A stretch of 34,089 nt of DNA from a virus: IMG/VR virus record IMGVR_UViG_3300011115_000094, positions 1 through 34,089 of that record; one strand, written 5' to 3'. Positions 6,602 through 13,454 of the stretch are shown here, piece by piece. The notes beneath the pieces were generated by a model, which was given only the letters and a program-made list of their open reading frames with translations, made no database searches and had not been told where the DNA came from. Every line of letters begins with the position of its first letter. The stretch's first letter is position 1. The translations under genes and the position numbers were made by a program.

Positions 6602-7146
6602 AAATTTGCAAACATTGCATGATTGAAAAATTATTGACTGACTTTCGTTTAAGGAAAGACAGCTGTGATGGACATATGCATACTTGCAAAAAATGCGAAT
6701 GCAAGTCTAGGATGTTATGGCAACAAAACAACCCGGATAAAGCAAAGCAAGCCAAAGTTAGATATTACCAGTCTAAAAAAGGCAAAGCTCAAAAACAGAA
6801 AGAAGATCAAGCATATGTTCTTTCTGGAGGACGAGCTAACGCAGAGCTAAAGCGAGCATTACAACCAACATCAGAAGCACGCAAACAAGCAAAGCTCAAA
6901 TACCAAATTGCGCGGCGCGGATTGCAAAAATGTTTATCTGAGTTTGATCACTTTGTTTTACAAGAATCTGTTTCTTTAGCTTCTTTGCGAGCAAAGTATA
7001 GTAATTTTATGTGGCATGTTGATCACATTATTCCCGTTTCAAAAAACGGAACGTCAGAAGCATACAACCTACAAGTTGTTCCGGCTTTATGGAATCAACA
7101 AAAGTCCAACAACCATACTGAAAAATTTTTCGGTAACCGCAAATAA
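6598..7146 (+). CDS. Free-standing HNH homing endonuclease
   Basis: A 182-residue protein with an N-terminal Cys cluster (C4, C7, C30, C33, 'CKHC...CKKC'), a Lys/Gln/Ala-rich helical middle (about 40-110) and a C-terminal HNH motif: 'WHVDHIIPVSKNG' (H140, D142, H143), 'NLQVVP' (N157) and 'WNQQKSNN' (N166, K169). The motif is complete, so it is probably active. The start overlaps the stop of the co-chaperonin gene (ATGA, 6598-6601) and it ends nine bases before the scaffold gene. It is visibly more A-rich than its neighbours and interrupts the usual co-chaperonin/scaffold/capsid order, which fits a mobile homing gene. The target site is not identifiable from this sequence. Confidence 0.85.
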   Translation: MKICKHCMIEKLLTDFRLRKDSCDGHMHTCKKCECKSRMLWQQNNPDKAKQAKVRYYQSKKGKAQKQKEDQAYVLSGGRANAELKRALQPTSEARKQAKLKYQIARRGLQKCLSEFDHFVLQESVSLASLRAKYSNFMWHVDHIIPVSKNGTSEAYNLQVVPALWNQQKSNNHTEKFFGNRK

Positions 7147-7155
7147 GGAGCCAAT

Positions 7156-8085
7156 ATGTCTGATTTTAAATTTCCTGATGAGCAGGATGAATTAAATAAT
7201 GAATTAAAGGATGATGATCTTGACGATGAAATAATCGTTGAGGTAGAGGATAAGACTCCTCCAGAAGATCGTAATAAAGCACCTTTGCCTGAAAAGATTA
7301 AGGAAGAACTTTATAACGATGAGCTGGAGGATTACTCCACTAAGGTTAAGAAGAAACTTCTTCAAATGAAAAAGCTTGCGCATGACGAGCGCAGGGAAAA
7401 AGAAACTGCTTTGCGTGAGCAAAATGAAACCGTTGAGTTTGCTAAAAGATTAATGGATGAGAACAAAAGGCTCAAGTCCAACCTGTCTAATAGTGAAAAA
7501 AATGTTCTTTATTCTGTTACCAAAACCGTGGAAATGGAATTGGAGCAGGCCAAAAAAGCCTATCGGGAAGCCTATGATTCTGGCGATACTGATAAGGTAA
7601 TGGAGGCGCAGGAACGTCTTACTGAAGCAACACTAAAAATTGATAAAGTAAGAAATTTCCGCCCGCCGGCTGAAGAAGTTGAGCAAAATGTGGTACAAAC
7701 GCCTCAACCCCGTGTCCAACGGCCCCCGGCAGATCCGTCTGCTGTGGCCTGGCAACAGGCAAATCCTTGGTTTGGGGAAGATGAAGAGATGACCAGCTTG
7801 GCTTTGGGTCTTCACGAGAAGATGCAGCGCGAAGGGGTTAGAATTTCGTCGCAGGAGTATTACTCCCGTTTAGATAATACAATCCGCAAGCGTTTCCCAG
7901 AGAAATTTGAGGACGCAGAGGAACAAGAATCTCGGCCTAGCCGAAAAAGCTCGGTGGTTGCACCAGCTACACGGACAACGTCCGCAAAACGAGTTAGGTT
8001 AACCACTGGTGAACTTAACTTGGCAAAGAAGTTTAACTTAACACCGGAGCAATTTGCTGCGGAAAAAATCAAATTGGAGGCCTAA
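7156..8085 (+). CDS. Capsid scaffolding / assembly protein
   Basis: A 309-residue, highly charged protein upstream of the capsid genes. The N-terminal 55 residues are strongly acidic, residues about 75-175 form a long coiled coil ('LREQNETVEFAKRLMDENKR'), and the C-terminus is basic with 'KRVRLTTGELNLAKKFNLTP' followed by 'EQFAAEK', a small helical hook that in scaffold proteins binds the coat subunit. Acidic N-terminus, coiled coil and basic tail together are the usual scaffold design. AAGGAG (7146-7151) precedes the ATG by four bases. Assignment is from composition and position rather than a catalytic motif. Confidence 0.75.
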   Translation: MSDFKFPDEQDELNNELKDDDLDDEIIVEVEDKTPPEDRNKAPLPEKIKEELYNDELEDYSTKVKKKLLQMKKLAHDERREKETALREQNETVEFAKRLMDENKRLKSNLSNSEKNVLYSVTKTVEMELEQAKKAYREAYDSGDTDKVMEAQERLTEATLKIDKVRNFRPPAEEVEQNVVQTPQPRVQRPPADPSAVAWQQANPWFGEDEEMTSLALGLHEKMQREGVRISSQEYYSRLDNTIRKRFPEKFEDAEEQESRPSRKSSVVAPATRTTSAKRVRLTTGELNLAKKFNLTPEQFAAEKIKLEA

Positions 8086-8086
8086 T

Positions 8087-8536
8087 ATGGCTGAAAACAG
8101 AAAACCGCGTGAGCTTGAGGAACGACTATTAACTGAGCGCCCAAAGCAGTGGGCACCGGCTGAACTACTTCCTGAACCAGACAAGCAACCTGGCTACAAA
8201 TATCGGTGGGTGCGTGTTTCAACTTTGAATCAAGCAGATCCTCGCAATCTTTCGGCCAAACTCCGTGAGCATTGGGAACCTGTGCCAGTTGAAGAACAAC
8301 CCAGATTTAAACTGTTAGCTGATCCATCAAGTCGATACAAAGACAACATTGAGATTGGCGGGTTATTGCTTTGCAAGACTCCTGAGGAACTTGTTGACCA
8401 ACGTAATACTTACTTTGCACGACAAAATGTTGCTCAAATGGAGGCTGTAGACAATACTCTTATGCGTCAAAGCGATGCGCGGATGCCTCTCTTTAGGGAG
8501 AGTAAGTCTTCGAGTAGCTTTGGAAAAGGTATTTAA
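8087..8536 (+). CDS. Conserved phage protein next to capsid genes, unknown function
   Basis: A 149-residue protein. I start it at the ATG at 8087 because GGAGG (8076-8080) lies six bases upstream; an upstream in-frame ATG at 8054 would overlap the scaffold gene without such a site. The sequence contains 'YKYRWVRVSTLNQADPRNLS' and 'KLREHWEPVPVEEQP', a combination I associate with a protein that regularly sits between scaffold and capsid in related aquatic phages. 'GGLLLCKTPEELVDQRNTYF' follows, then a polar Ser-rich tail. A role in head assembly is likely from position only. Confidence 0.72.
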   Translation: MAENRKPRELEERLLTERPKQWAPAELLPEPDKQPGYKYRWVRVSTLNQADPRNLSAKLREHWEPVPVEEQPRFKLLADPSSRYKDNIEIGGLLLCKTPEELVDQRNTYFARQNVAQMEAVDNTLMRQSDARMPLFRESKSSSSFGKGI

Positions 8537-8552
8537 TTTTTAGGAGTCCTTT

Positions 8553-9377
8553 ATGGCTTATCCGGTTATTAGCGCCCCTTACGGGCTAAAGCCGATCAAC
8601 CTGATCGGCGGTCAGGTATTTGCGGGTTCTACTCGCGAGTATCCGATCACTAACGGTTACAGCACAAACATTTTCTACGGTGATTACGTAGGTTTGTCTC
8701 GTGGTGAAATCGTCCGTCTGTCTGTGTCTACTGGCACAGCAGGTAACCAAACTGGCATCTTTTTAGGATGTTCGTTTACCAACCCCGTCACAAAACAAAA
8801 GCAATTTCAGCAATACTGGCCCGCATCAACTGCGGCTGGCGATGCAGTAGCTATTGTTGCTGACGATCCTGACCAAGTGTTCAAGGGAGTTGTTTGCTCT
8901 GCTACTACCGCTGTTGCTTCTGGCGCTCGCGCTATGATTGGCCAAAACCTGGCTATGGTCAACAACACAGGCAGCACCGCAACCGGCAACTCCAAGAATG
9001 CTATCTTGGCTCCAAGCGATACGCCCGCCACCACTTCGTCCTTGCCCGTCCGCGTGCTTGGCTTGGTGCCTGACACGGCTGTTAGTTTGGGAACTGTGAC
9101 CTATACCAGCATCTCCACCGCTACAGTTACTTGCTCGGCTCTGCCGTTTGCATTGCCTGTTGGTACTGACGTTGGTTCGCTGGATTCAAACGGTCAATAC
9201 GTTTCTTCCGGTTCGTTTGTTGACACCGCTGCTGCTGCCGGTGCTACATCGTTTATCTTGAATCAAGCTCCTGTTGCTACATTGAACACAACCATTGTGT
9301 TGATGCAGTACCCTGAGATCCTGGTTAAGATTAACTTTGGTCAGCATCAGTATTACGCTGGCACCAGCATTGCCTAA
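8553..9377 (+). CDS. Capsid decoration-like structural protein
   Basis: A 274-residue beta-rich protein beginning 'MAYPVISAPYGLKPINLIGG' and continuing 'STREYPITNGYSTNIFYGD', a beginning I recognise from head-associated proteins encoded just before the major capsid gene in podovirus-like aquatic phages. Most of the rest is Ala/Thr/Ser/Val-rich strand sequence, including a roughly 50-residue segment near 180-230 that looks like a separate small beta domain. AGGAG lies upstream of the ATG. A decoration or minor capsid role is inferred from order and composition; no enzymatic motif is visible. Confidence 0.65.
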   Translation: MAYPVISAPYGLKPINLIGGQVFAGSTREYPITNGYSTNIFYGDYVGLSRGEIVRLSVSTGTAGNQTGIFLGCSFTNPVTKQKQFQQYWPASTAAGDAVAIVADDPDQVFKGVVCSATTAVASGARAMIGQNLAMVNNTGSTATGNSKNAILAPSDTPATTSSLPVRVLGLVPDTAVSLGTVTYTSISTATVTCSALPFALPVGTDVGSLDSNGQYVSSGSFVDTAAAAGATSFILNQAPVATLNTTIVLMQYPEILVKINFGQHQYYAGTSIA

Positions 9378-9390
9378 GGAGTAACTCAAA

Positions 9391-10299
9391 ATGGCTATTT
9401 CACGCGCACAACTACTTAAAGAGTTGCTTCCTGGGCTTAACGCCTTGTTCGGTCTACAGTACAAAACCTACGAACAAGAACACACGGAAATCTACGAAAC
9501 CGAGACTTCTGAGCGTTCTTTTGAAGAGGAAACAAAACTGTCTGGCTTTTCTGCTGCACCAGTCAAGAACGAGGGCTCTGCCATCGCTTATGACAATGCT
9601 CAAGAAGCTTGGACCGCTCGCTACAACCACGAAACCATTGCTTTGGGCTTCTCCCTGACGGAAGAGGCAATCGAAGACAATCTGTATGACAGCTTGTCCG
9701 CTCGTTACACCAAAGGTCTGGCTCGTGCTATGGCATACACCAAGCAGGTTAAAGCTGCTGCTGTATTGAATAACGGCTTCTCGTCTGCCTATCCAGGCGG
9801 CGATGGCGTATCGTTGTTCAACAGCGCTCACCCGCTGGTGTCTGGCGCTACCAACAGTAACGTTCCCGCTACTTCGGCTGACTTGAATGAGACTTCGTTG
9901 GAAAACGCAGTTATTCAAATCTCCCTGTGGACGGACGAGCGTGGTCTGTTGATCGCTGCCAAGCCAAAGAAGCTGATTGTTCCGCCTTCTCTGCAATTCG
10001 TTGCCACCCGTCTGCTGGAAACCGAACTCCGTGTCGGCACCACTGACAATGATGTCAACGCCTTGAAGAACAACGGTTCGATCCCTGGCGGTTACACGAT
10101 CAACCACTTCTTGACCGACACGAACGGCTGGTATTTGACCACCGACGTTCCTAACGGCATGAAGCACTTTGTTCGTACGCCTCTGTCCACTGGTATGGAC
10201 GGCGACTTTGATACCGGCAACGTCCGTTACAAAGCTCGTGAGCGTTACAGCTTCGGCTGGTCTGATCCTCTGGGCATGTACGCTTCGGCCGGCGCCTAA
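9391..10299 (+). CDS. Major capsid protein
   Basis: A 302-residue protein with the pattern of Mu gpT-like, HK97-fold coats: 'AISRAQLLKELLPGLNALFG' at the N-terminus, an acidic loop 'TETSERSFEEETKLSGF', the 'GFSLTEEAIEDNLYD' helix, 'LFNSAHPLVSG' and 'PKKLIVPPSLQFVATRLLET' in the core, and 'VRYKARERYSFGWSDPLGMY' at the C-terminus. Length is normal for this group. AGGAG (9377-9382 region) precedes the ATG. It follows the scaffold and is followed by the strongest terminator in the window, as expected for the most highly made virion protein. Confidence 0.88.
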   Translation: MAISRAQLLKELLPGLNALFGLQYKTYEQEHTEIYETETSERSFEEETKLSGFSAAPVKNEGSAIAYDNAQEAWTARYNHETIALGFSLTEEAIEDNLYDSLSARYTKGLARAMAYTKQVKAAAVLNNGFSSAYPGGDGVSLFNSAHPLVSGATNSNVPATSADLNETSLENAVIQISLWTDERGLLIAAKPKKLIVPPSLQFVATRLLETELRVGTTDNDVNALKNNGSIPGGYTINHFLTDTNGWYLTTDVPNGMKHFVRTPLSTGMDGDFDTGNVRYKARERYSFGWSDPLGMYASAGA

Positions 10300-10345
10300 A
10301 AGGATAGTTGGTTACCCGTTGGCAACTCAAAAATCACAAACGGAG

Positions 10346-10398
10346 TTGGGGTGAAAAACCCCAAACTAAGGCCCCCAAAAAGGGCCTTTTTTATTTTT
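10346..10398 (+). terminator. Strong intrinsic terminator after the major capsid gene
   Basis: Two consecutive hairpins. TTGGGG (10346-10351) pairs with CCCCAA (10359-10364). AAGGCCC (10368-10374) pairs with GGGCCTT (10382-10388) and runs into a T tract, TTTTTTATTTTT, ending at 10398. The second is a textbook rho-independent terminator. Confidence 0.88.
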
Positions 10399-10424
10399 GC
10401 AATTAACTAAAACTGTGATATATT
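10397..10424 (+). promoter_or_regulatory. Sigma70-type promoter for the second structural unit
   Basis: TTGCAA (10397-10402) and TATATT (10419-10424) are separated by 16 bases, and TG one base before the -10 (10416-10417) gives an extended -10 element. It begins inside the T tract of the terminator and lies about 90 bases before the gene at 10513, so terminator and promoter together separate two transcription units. Confidence 0.55.
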
Positions 10425-10433
10425 GCAGTTACT

Positions 10434-10488
10434 CCGGGCTTTCCGGTGCATCAAACAGTCCCGGCTGACGACATACCGATTGATGCAC
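10434..10488 (+). promoter_or_regulatory. Structured 5' leader with inverted repeats
   Basis: GTGCATCAA (10446-10454) and TTGATGCAC (10480-10488) form a perfect nine-base inverted repeat around a 25-base loop. CCGGG (10434-10438) could pair with CCCGG (10460-10464), which would compete with the long stem's loop geometry, or form CCGG-CCGG with 10443-10446. The element lies between the promoter and the gene at 10513 and would be in its transcript. I do not recognise it as a known riboswitch. Confidence 0.4.
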
Positions 10489-10512
10489 TTCACTTGTATG
10501 TAAGGAATTATC

Positions 10513-10977
10513 ATGGGATTCGCAACTCATCTCGGCCCTTGGCTGCTCGGCACTGTTAAAAACACCACCGGTACTACCGCTGGAACCATCCGCAATCTTG
10601 GCGCAACCGTAGTCAATCAATCCGCAAACGTTGTATTTGGAACATTGACCGGCACTGCGTTTGTTCTGCCCGCTGGCGCACAAGTAACACACGTAACAAT
10701 CGTTACCACTACAGTTTTTAGCGCCGCGACCACGTTTAAATTGAGTATTGGTGGCGTAGATTTCACTACCACTGGCACTATTACAAGCGTCGGCGCAGTC
10801 AACTTGACCGCTAATGCAACGACCCCCGGCGGCTGGCTCAATGTTGGTTCTACCGACGCGCTCATTACTTACACAATGGCAGGCACGGCACTCACTACTG
10901 GCGCAGCAACTGTGTTCATTATGTACGCTGTTGAAGGCCCAGACGGCGCTCAGTTCCCGTCGTCCACTGAGCAGTAA
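10513..10977 (+). CDS. Beta-rich virion-associated protein
   Basis: A 154-residue protein starting 'GFATHLGPWLLGTV' and 'TTGTTAGTIRNLGATVV', followed by Thr/Ala/Val-rich strands and ending 'PDGAQFPSSTEQ'. This N-terminus recurs in small proteins encoded just after the capsid gene in related uncultured phages, where I take it to be a capsid-surface or decoration protein, though its function is not established to me. It is the first gene after the terminator/promoter at 10346-10424 and has AAGGA (10502-10506) upstream. Its own promoter suggests a product needed in high amount. Confidence 0.68.
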   Translation: MGFATHLGPWLLGTVKNTTGTTAGTIRNLGATVVNQSANVVFGTLTGTAFVLPAGAQVTHVTIVTTTVFSAATTFKLSIGGVDFTTTGTITSVGAVNLTANATTPGGWLNVGSTDALITYTMAGTALTTGAATVFIMYAVEGPDGAQFPSSTEQ

Positions 10978-10985
10978 TTAATCTT

Positions 10986-11001
10986 GGGGGCTTCGGCCCC
11001 C
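10986..11001 (+). promoter_or_regulatory. UUCG-capped intercistronic hairpin
   Basis: GGGGGC (10986-10991), loop TTCG, GCCCCC (10996-11001): a perfect six-pair stem with the extra-stable UUCG loop. No T tract follows, so it is more likely an mRNA-stability or processing element between two structural genes than a terminator. It ends seven bases before the AGGAG of the next gene. Confidence 0.55.
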
Positions 11002-11020
11002 TCATAACAGGAGATTAGTT

Positions 11021-11299
11021 ATGCAACAGACAGACGTTAAGTCAGGCGCGGCGGCAGCAGGGGCAACCACTACTATTTTTGGTGGCCCATCCCGTATCAA
11101 GGGTATATCCATCAGTTACTCAACAGGCGCAACAGTTGTATTAAATGATGGAACAGGCGGCACAGCTATGTTCTCGTTTACTGCACCAGCCGCTGCGGGG
11201 TCTATCTATATGGTGTTCCCCGGAGAAGGTATTAAGTGCGCTACCAATATCTCTGCCGTGGTATCAGCAACTACAACCGCAGTAGTGTTCTATGGCTAA
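11021..11299 (+). CDS. Small beta-rich phage structural protein, unknown function
   Basis: A 92-residue protein with alternating hydrophobic/small residues ('SRIKGISISYSTGATVVLND', 'AVVSATTTAVVFYG') that suggests a single beta sandwich. There is no Cys cluster, catalytic motif or membrane span. AGGAG (11009-11013) is seven bases before the ATG. The C-terminus overlaps the next gene by eight bases. Its size and place after the 10513 gene fit a virion surface or tail accessory protein, but I cannot name one. Confidence 0.65.
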   Translation: MQQTDVKSGAAAAGATTTIFGGPSRIKGISISYSTGATVVLNDGTGGTAMFSFTAPAAAGSIYMVFPGEGIKCATNISAVVSATTTAVVFYG

Positions 11300-11549
11300 G
11301 AAAAAAGGCCCGGTTCTCTCTGTAGGCCGGGGCGAGAAGCTACCTGTCTCCAAGGGGGCTGGACTGACTGCCAAGGGCCGCGCCAAGTACAACGCAGCAA
11401 CAGGTAGTAATTTGAAAGCTCCCCAGCCTCAAGGTGGCGCACGCAAGAACTCATTTTGTGCCCGTATGTCTGGTATGCCGGGGCCAATGAAAGACGAAAA
11501 AGGCAAGCCTACCCGTAAGGCGGCTTCTTTAGCAAGATGGAAATGCTGA
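11292..11549 (+). CDS. Small basic conserved phage protein (GLTAKGRAKYN family)
   Basis: An 85-residue, very basic protein with 'KGAGLTAKGRAKYNAATGSN', 'LKAPQPQGG', 'KNSFCARMSGMPGPMKDEKG' and a C-terminal 'RKAASLARWKC'. I recognise this as a well-conserved small phage protein that keeps its Lys/Arg, Gly and two Cys residues (near 56 and the final residue) across many genomes; function unknown. The basic charge would suit nucleic-acid binding or packing inside the head, which is inference. It overlaps the preceding gene and abuts the next. Confidence 0.75.
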   Translation: MAKKKGPVLSVGRGEKLPVSKGAGLTAKGRAKYNAATGSNLKAPQPQGGARKNSFCARMSGMPGPMKDEKGKPTRKAASLARWKC

Positions 11550-11550
11550 C

Positions 11551-11871
11551 ATGGCTGACTTAGACATAAACAAAGAAGACCCAGACAAGCTAAAGCTGGG
11601 TATGCAGCCGCATTTTATTGAAAATAACAAGTACTTTACTGGCGCAGGCGCAAGATTAACTGCGGATAAAAAGCTTGGTAAAAATACAGATTTACAAGCA
11701 TATGCTGACTTAATTGCTTCTAAAATGGCTGACCAAGATGCATCATTAAAAGCTCAAAAACTTGGGTTTACTTTAACGCATAGGTTTGCAAAAGGCGGCA
11801 AGGTATCCAGCGCTTCTTCTCGCGCAGACGGCATAGCTCAACGCGGTAAAACCAAAGGTAGGATGTGCTGA
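11551..11871 (+). CDS. Small protein with C-terminal RADGIA-KGKTKG tag
   Basis: A 106-residue protein. Residues about 9-80 ('LKLGMQPHFIENNKYFTGAG', then 'LTADKKLGKNTDLQAYADLI') look like a beta-strand repeat that could fold as a small barrel or surface domain. The end is 'GGKVSSASSRADGIAQRGKT' followed by KGRMC. The same C-terminal peptide occurs, with variations, in the proteins at 11873, 12557 and 12963. The ORF is separated from the next by one base. Function unknown; the shared tag suggests a common partner or destination. Confidence 0.68.
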   Translation: MADLDINKEDPDKLKLGMQPHFIENNKYFTGAGARLTADKKLGKNTDLQAYADLIASKMADQDASLKAQKLGFTLTHRFAKGGKVSSASSRADGIAQRGKTKGRMC

Positions 11872-11872
11872 C

Positions 11873-12382
11873 ATGGCTGATAAAAGCGTCCTTGAAAAGT
11901 ATTACGACGAAGAGGCTAGGAAACGTCGCGCACCTACGTCCAAAGAAATGGAACGGGATGCAATTGAGCCAGACACTACTTTGGAAGGGCTTTTAATTGG
12001 CCCCGGAAGAGCCGCTGCTGGTGCAATTGCTAAAGGCGTTAATAAAATTGTAAACAAAGCAGCACCAAGAGTTACGGCCCCAAAAATTGGGTCTGCGGTT
12101 CCAGAAAGCGGCAGTCGCATTAAAAATCCAGACTTTCCCATTCTTTCTCCAATCCAGAGAGAAAAAAGAAAAATATTTAAAGATAAACAGGCGTTTATGG
12201 ACGCTGCTCATAATAGTATGGAAGTTGGAACTAGAAGGGCCGCTGGAGAACTTGCGGCTGATGGGTATAACTACCTCAATCAAGAAACAAATAAATACGC
12301 CAAAGGTGGTAAAGTGTCTAGCGCATCTAGCCGTGCTGATGGCATAGCCCAACGTGGCAAAACTAAAGGTAGGTATTTATGA
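11873..12382 (+). CDS. Hypothetical protein with C-terminal RADGIA-KGKTKG tag
   Basis: A 169-residue, basic protein. The middle contains an Ala/Gly-rich helix ('LLIGPGRAAAGAIAKGVNKI', about 35-54) that might associate with membrane, then polar sequence. The last 25 residues repeat the tag of the previous protein almost exactly ('GGKVSSASSRADGIAQRGKT', KGRYL) but with many different codons, so the peptide is conserved at protein level rather than by a fresh DNA copy. It overlaps the next start (ATGA, 12379-12382). Function unknown. Confidence 0.65.
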   Translation: MADKSVLEKYYDEEARKRRAPTSKEMERDAIEPDTTLEGLLIGPGRAAAGAIAKGVNKIVNKAAPRVTAPKIGSAVPESGSRIKNPDFPILSPIQREKRKIFKDKQAFMDAAHNSMEVGTRRAAGELAADGYNYLNQETNKYAKGGKVSSASSRADGIAQRGKTKGRYL

Positions 12383-12576
12383 ACGACGCACACGACGCAA
12401 AAACAATGGCTGATGGCGCTGCCGTAGTAATGGGCCTTGGTGGTTTTTTAGGATGGATGACTCCCGTGGTAACTCTTATTGGTGGCATCTTGACCATTGT
12501 TTGGTTAAGCATTCGTATCTGGGAAACCAATACGGTACAGAAGTTGGTGAAAAAAGATGCCAGCGACCAGCCGTAA
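12379..12576 (+). CDS. Small membrane protein, holin-like
   Basis: A 65-residue protein with a hydrophobic stretch at about 12-48 ('AAVVMGLGGFLGWMTPVVTL' then 'IGGILTIVWLSIRIWE'), long enough for one long or two short membrane spans, and a short charged tail 'NTVQKLVKKDASDQP'. The 'SIRIWETNTVQKLV' end is something I associate with small membrane proteins of related phages. It could be a holin or another inner-membrane protein, but it lies far from the lysis cassette at 24167-25659. It overlaps the genes on both sides. Confidence 0.6.
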   Translation: MNDAHDAKTMADGAAVVMGLGGFLGWMTPVVTLIGGILTIVWLSIRIWETNTVQKLVKKDASDQP

Positions 12577-12952
12577 ACAAAAGAGATTCATGGATGCTGC
12601 GGCGCACAATCCGGCGTTCGCTAAGAAGGTAGGAGTCCCACAGTCCGTGGGCAAAGATTTTGCAAGCGCGGACAAGGGCCGCAAATTTTCTAAAGGTGGT
12701 GATACTATGGCTTCTAAAATGAACGCTGGTTTTATGGCAATGATGGCTAAAAAGAAGGGCGCACAAGAAGGCTCTAAATCTGATATGGCCTCTGACAAAA
12801 AGCAAATGATGGGAATGAAAAAAGGCGGCGGCGTTAAGAAAATGGCTGGCGGCGGATTATCTTCTGGCCATAAGAGTGCTGATGGCATTGCCTCCAAAGG
12901 CAAGACCAAAGGTAAAATGATTAAAATGAACATGGGCGGAAAAGCCTGCTAA
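12557..12952 (+). CDS. Basic Met/Lys/Gly-rich protein with ADGIA-KGKTKG tag
   Basis: A 131-residue protein in two parts. The first 45 residues ('MPATSRKQKRFMDAAAHNPA', then 'FAKKVGVPQSVGKDFASADK') are a small conserved phage module. The rest is Lys, Met and Gly rich ('MMGMKKGGGVKKMAGGG') and ends in a variant of the shared tag ('SADGIASKGKTKGK') plus an extra 'MNMGGKAC'. An internal ATG at 12708 might start the second part separately but lacks a clear ribosome binding site. The strongly basic character suits DNA binding or a place in the virion interior; this is inference. Confidence 0.62.
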   Translation: MPATSRKQKRFMDAAAHNPAFAKKVGVPQSVGKDFASADKGRKFSKGGDTMASKMNAGFMAMMAKKKGAQEGSKSDMASDKKQMMGMKKGGGVKKMAGGGLSSGHKSADGIASKGKTKGKMIKMNMGGKAC

Positions 12953-12962
12953 GGAGTAAATG

Positions 12963-13196
12963 ATGGCACGCCCCAGCAAACAAGAAATTGAAAATATGCG
13001 TAGAGATGCGGCAGCAGCTAAAGCAGAAAAGCCGTATATGGAATCTTTAACTTCAACAGAAGAAGCTCCTCCATCTGCGGGTGCAGGTCGTGGTTTTGTA
13101 AATCCACCCGTAAAGAAAATGGCTAAAGGCGGCTCTGCTTCTTCGCGTGCTGATGGTATTGCCAAAAAAGGCAAAACCCGTGGCAAGATTTGCTAG
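12963..13196 (+). CDS. Small basic protein with RADGIA-KGKTRG tag
   Basis: A 77-residue protein from the ATG at 12963, six bases after AAGGAG (12951-12956); the adjacent ATG at 12960 is only three bases from it and less likely. The N-terminus 'ARPSKQEIENMRRDAAAAKA' is helical, the centre is Pro/Gly rich, and the end 'GGSASSRADGIAKKGKTRGK' followed by IC is the fourth copy of the shared tag. Like two of the others, it ends in Cys. Function unknown. Confidence 0.65.
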   Translation: MARPSKQEIENMRRDAAAAKAEKPYMESLTSTEEAPPSAGAGRGFVNPPVKKMAKGGSASSRADGIAKKGKTRGKIC

Positions 13197-13205
13197 GAGA
13201 TTAGC

Positions 13206-13454
13206 ATGATGGCCAGCCGAGGGATGGGTGATATATCCCCATCCAAAATGCCTAAAGGTGTGCGCAAAGCCCGCCGAGATAACACCGACTTTACGGAATA
13301 TGCTAAAGGTGGTGAAGTCTGGGACAAAGCACGGCCCAAAAATTTAGGCCCATCTAAGCCATTAAGCGCAAGTAAAAAAGCCAAGGCTAAAGCTTCTGCC
13401 AAAGCTGCTGGTCGCCCGTATCCAAACTTAATTGACAATATGAAGGCTTCGTAA
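13206..13454 (+). CDS. Small basic conserved phage protein
   Basis: An 82-residue protein with 'ASRGMGDISPSKMPKGVRKA', 'YAKGGEVWDKARPKNLG' and a C-terminal 'SKKAKAKASAKAAGRPYPNL' plus IDNMKAS. This pattern recurs as a small protein upstream of the head-tail connector gene in related phages, so I regard it as a real conserved gene of unknown function. The Lys/Ala-rich C-terminal helix ending in 'GRPYPNL' is its most constant part. It contains the 'KGG' element seen in its neighbours but lacks the RADGIA tag. Its final base overlaps the next ATG (TAATG). Confidence 0.72.
   Translation: MMASRGMGDISPSKMPKGVRKARRDNTDFTEYAKGGEVWDKARPKNLGPSKPLSASKKAKAKASAKAAGRPYPNLIDNMKAS

Noticed and set aside
9454-10167. 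237-codon antisense open frame over the major capsid gene
   Set aside because: The opposite strand encodes a convincing capsid protein; the antisense product has no recognisable features and no start signals.
10986-11001. Hairpin as an intrinsic terminator
   Set aside because: It lacks a following T tract, and the next gene follows at once without a clear promoter.
12379-12576. Small membrane protein as the main holin
   Set aside because: It is far from the lysozyme, and two better-placed holin-like genes lie directly upstream of the lysozyme. I keep it only as holin-like.
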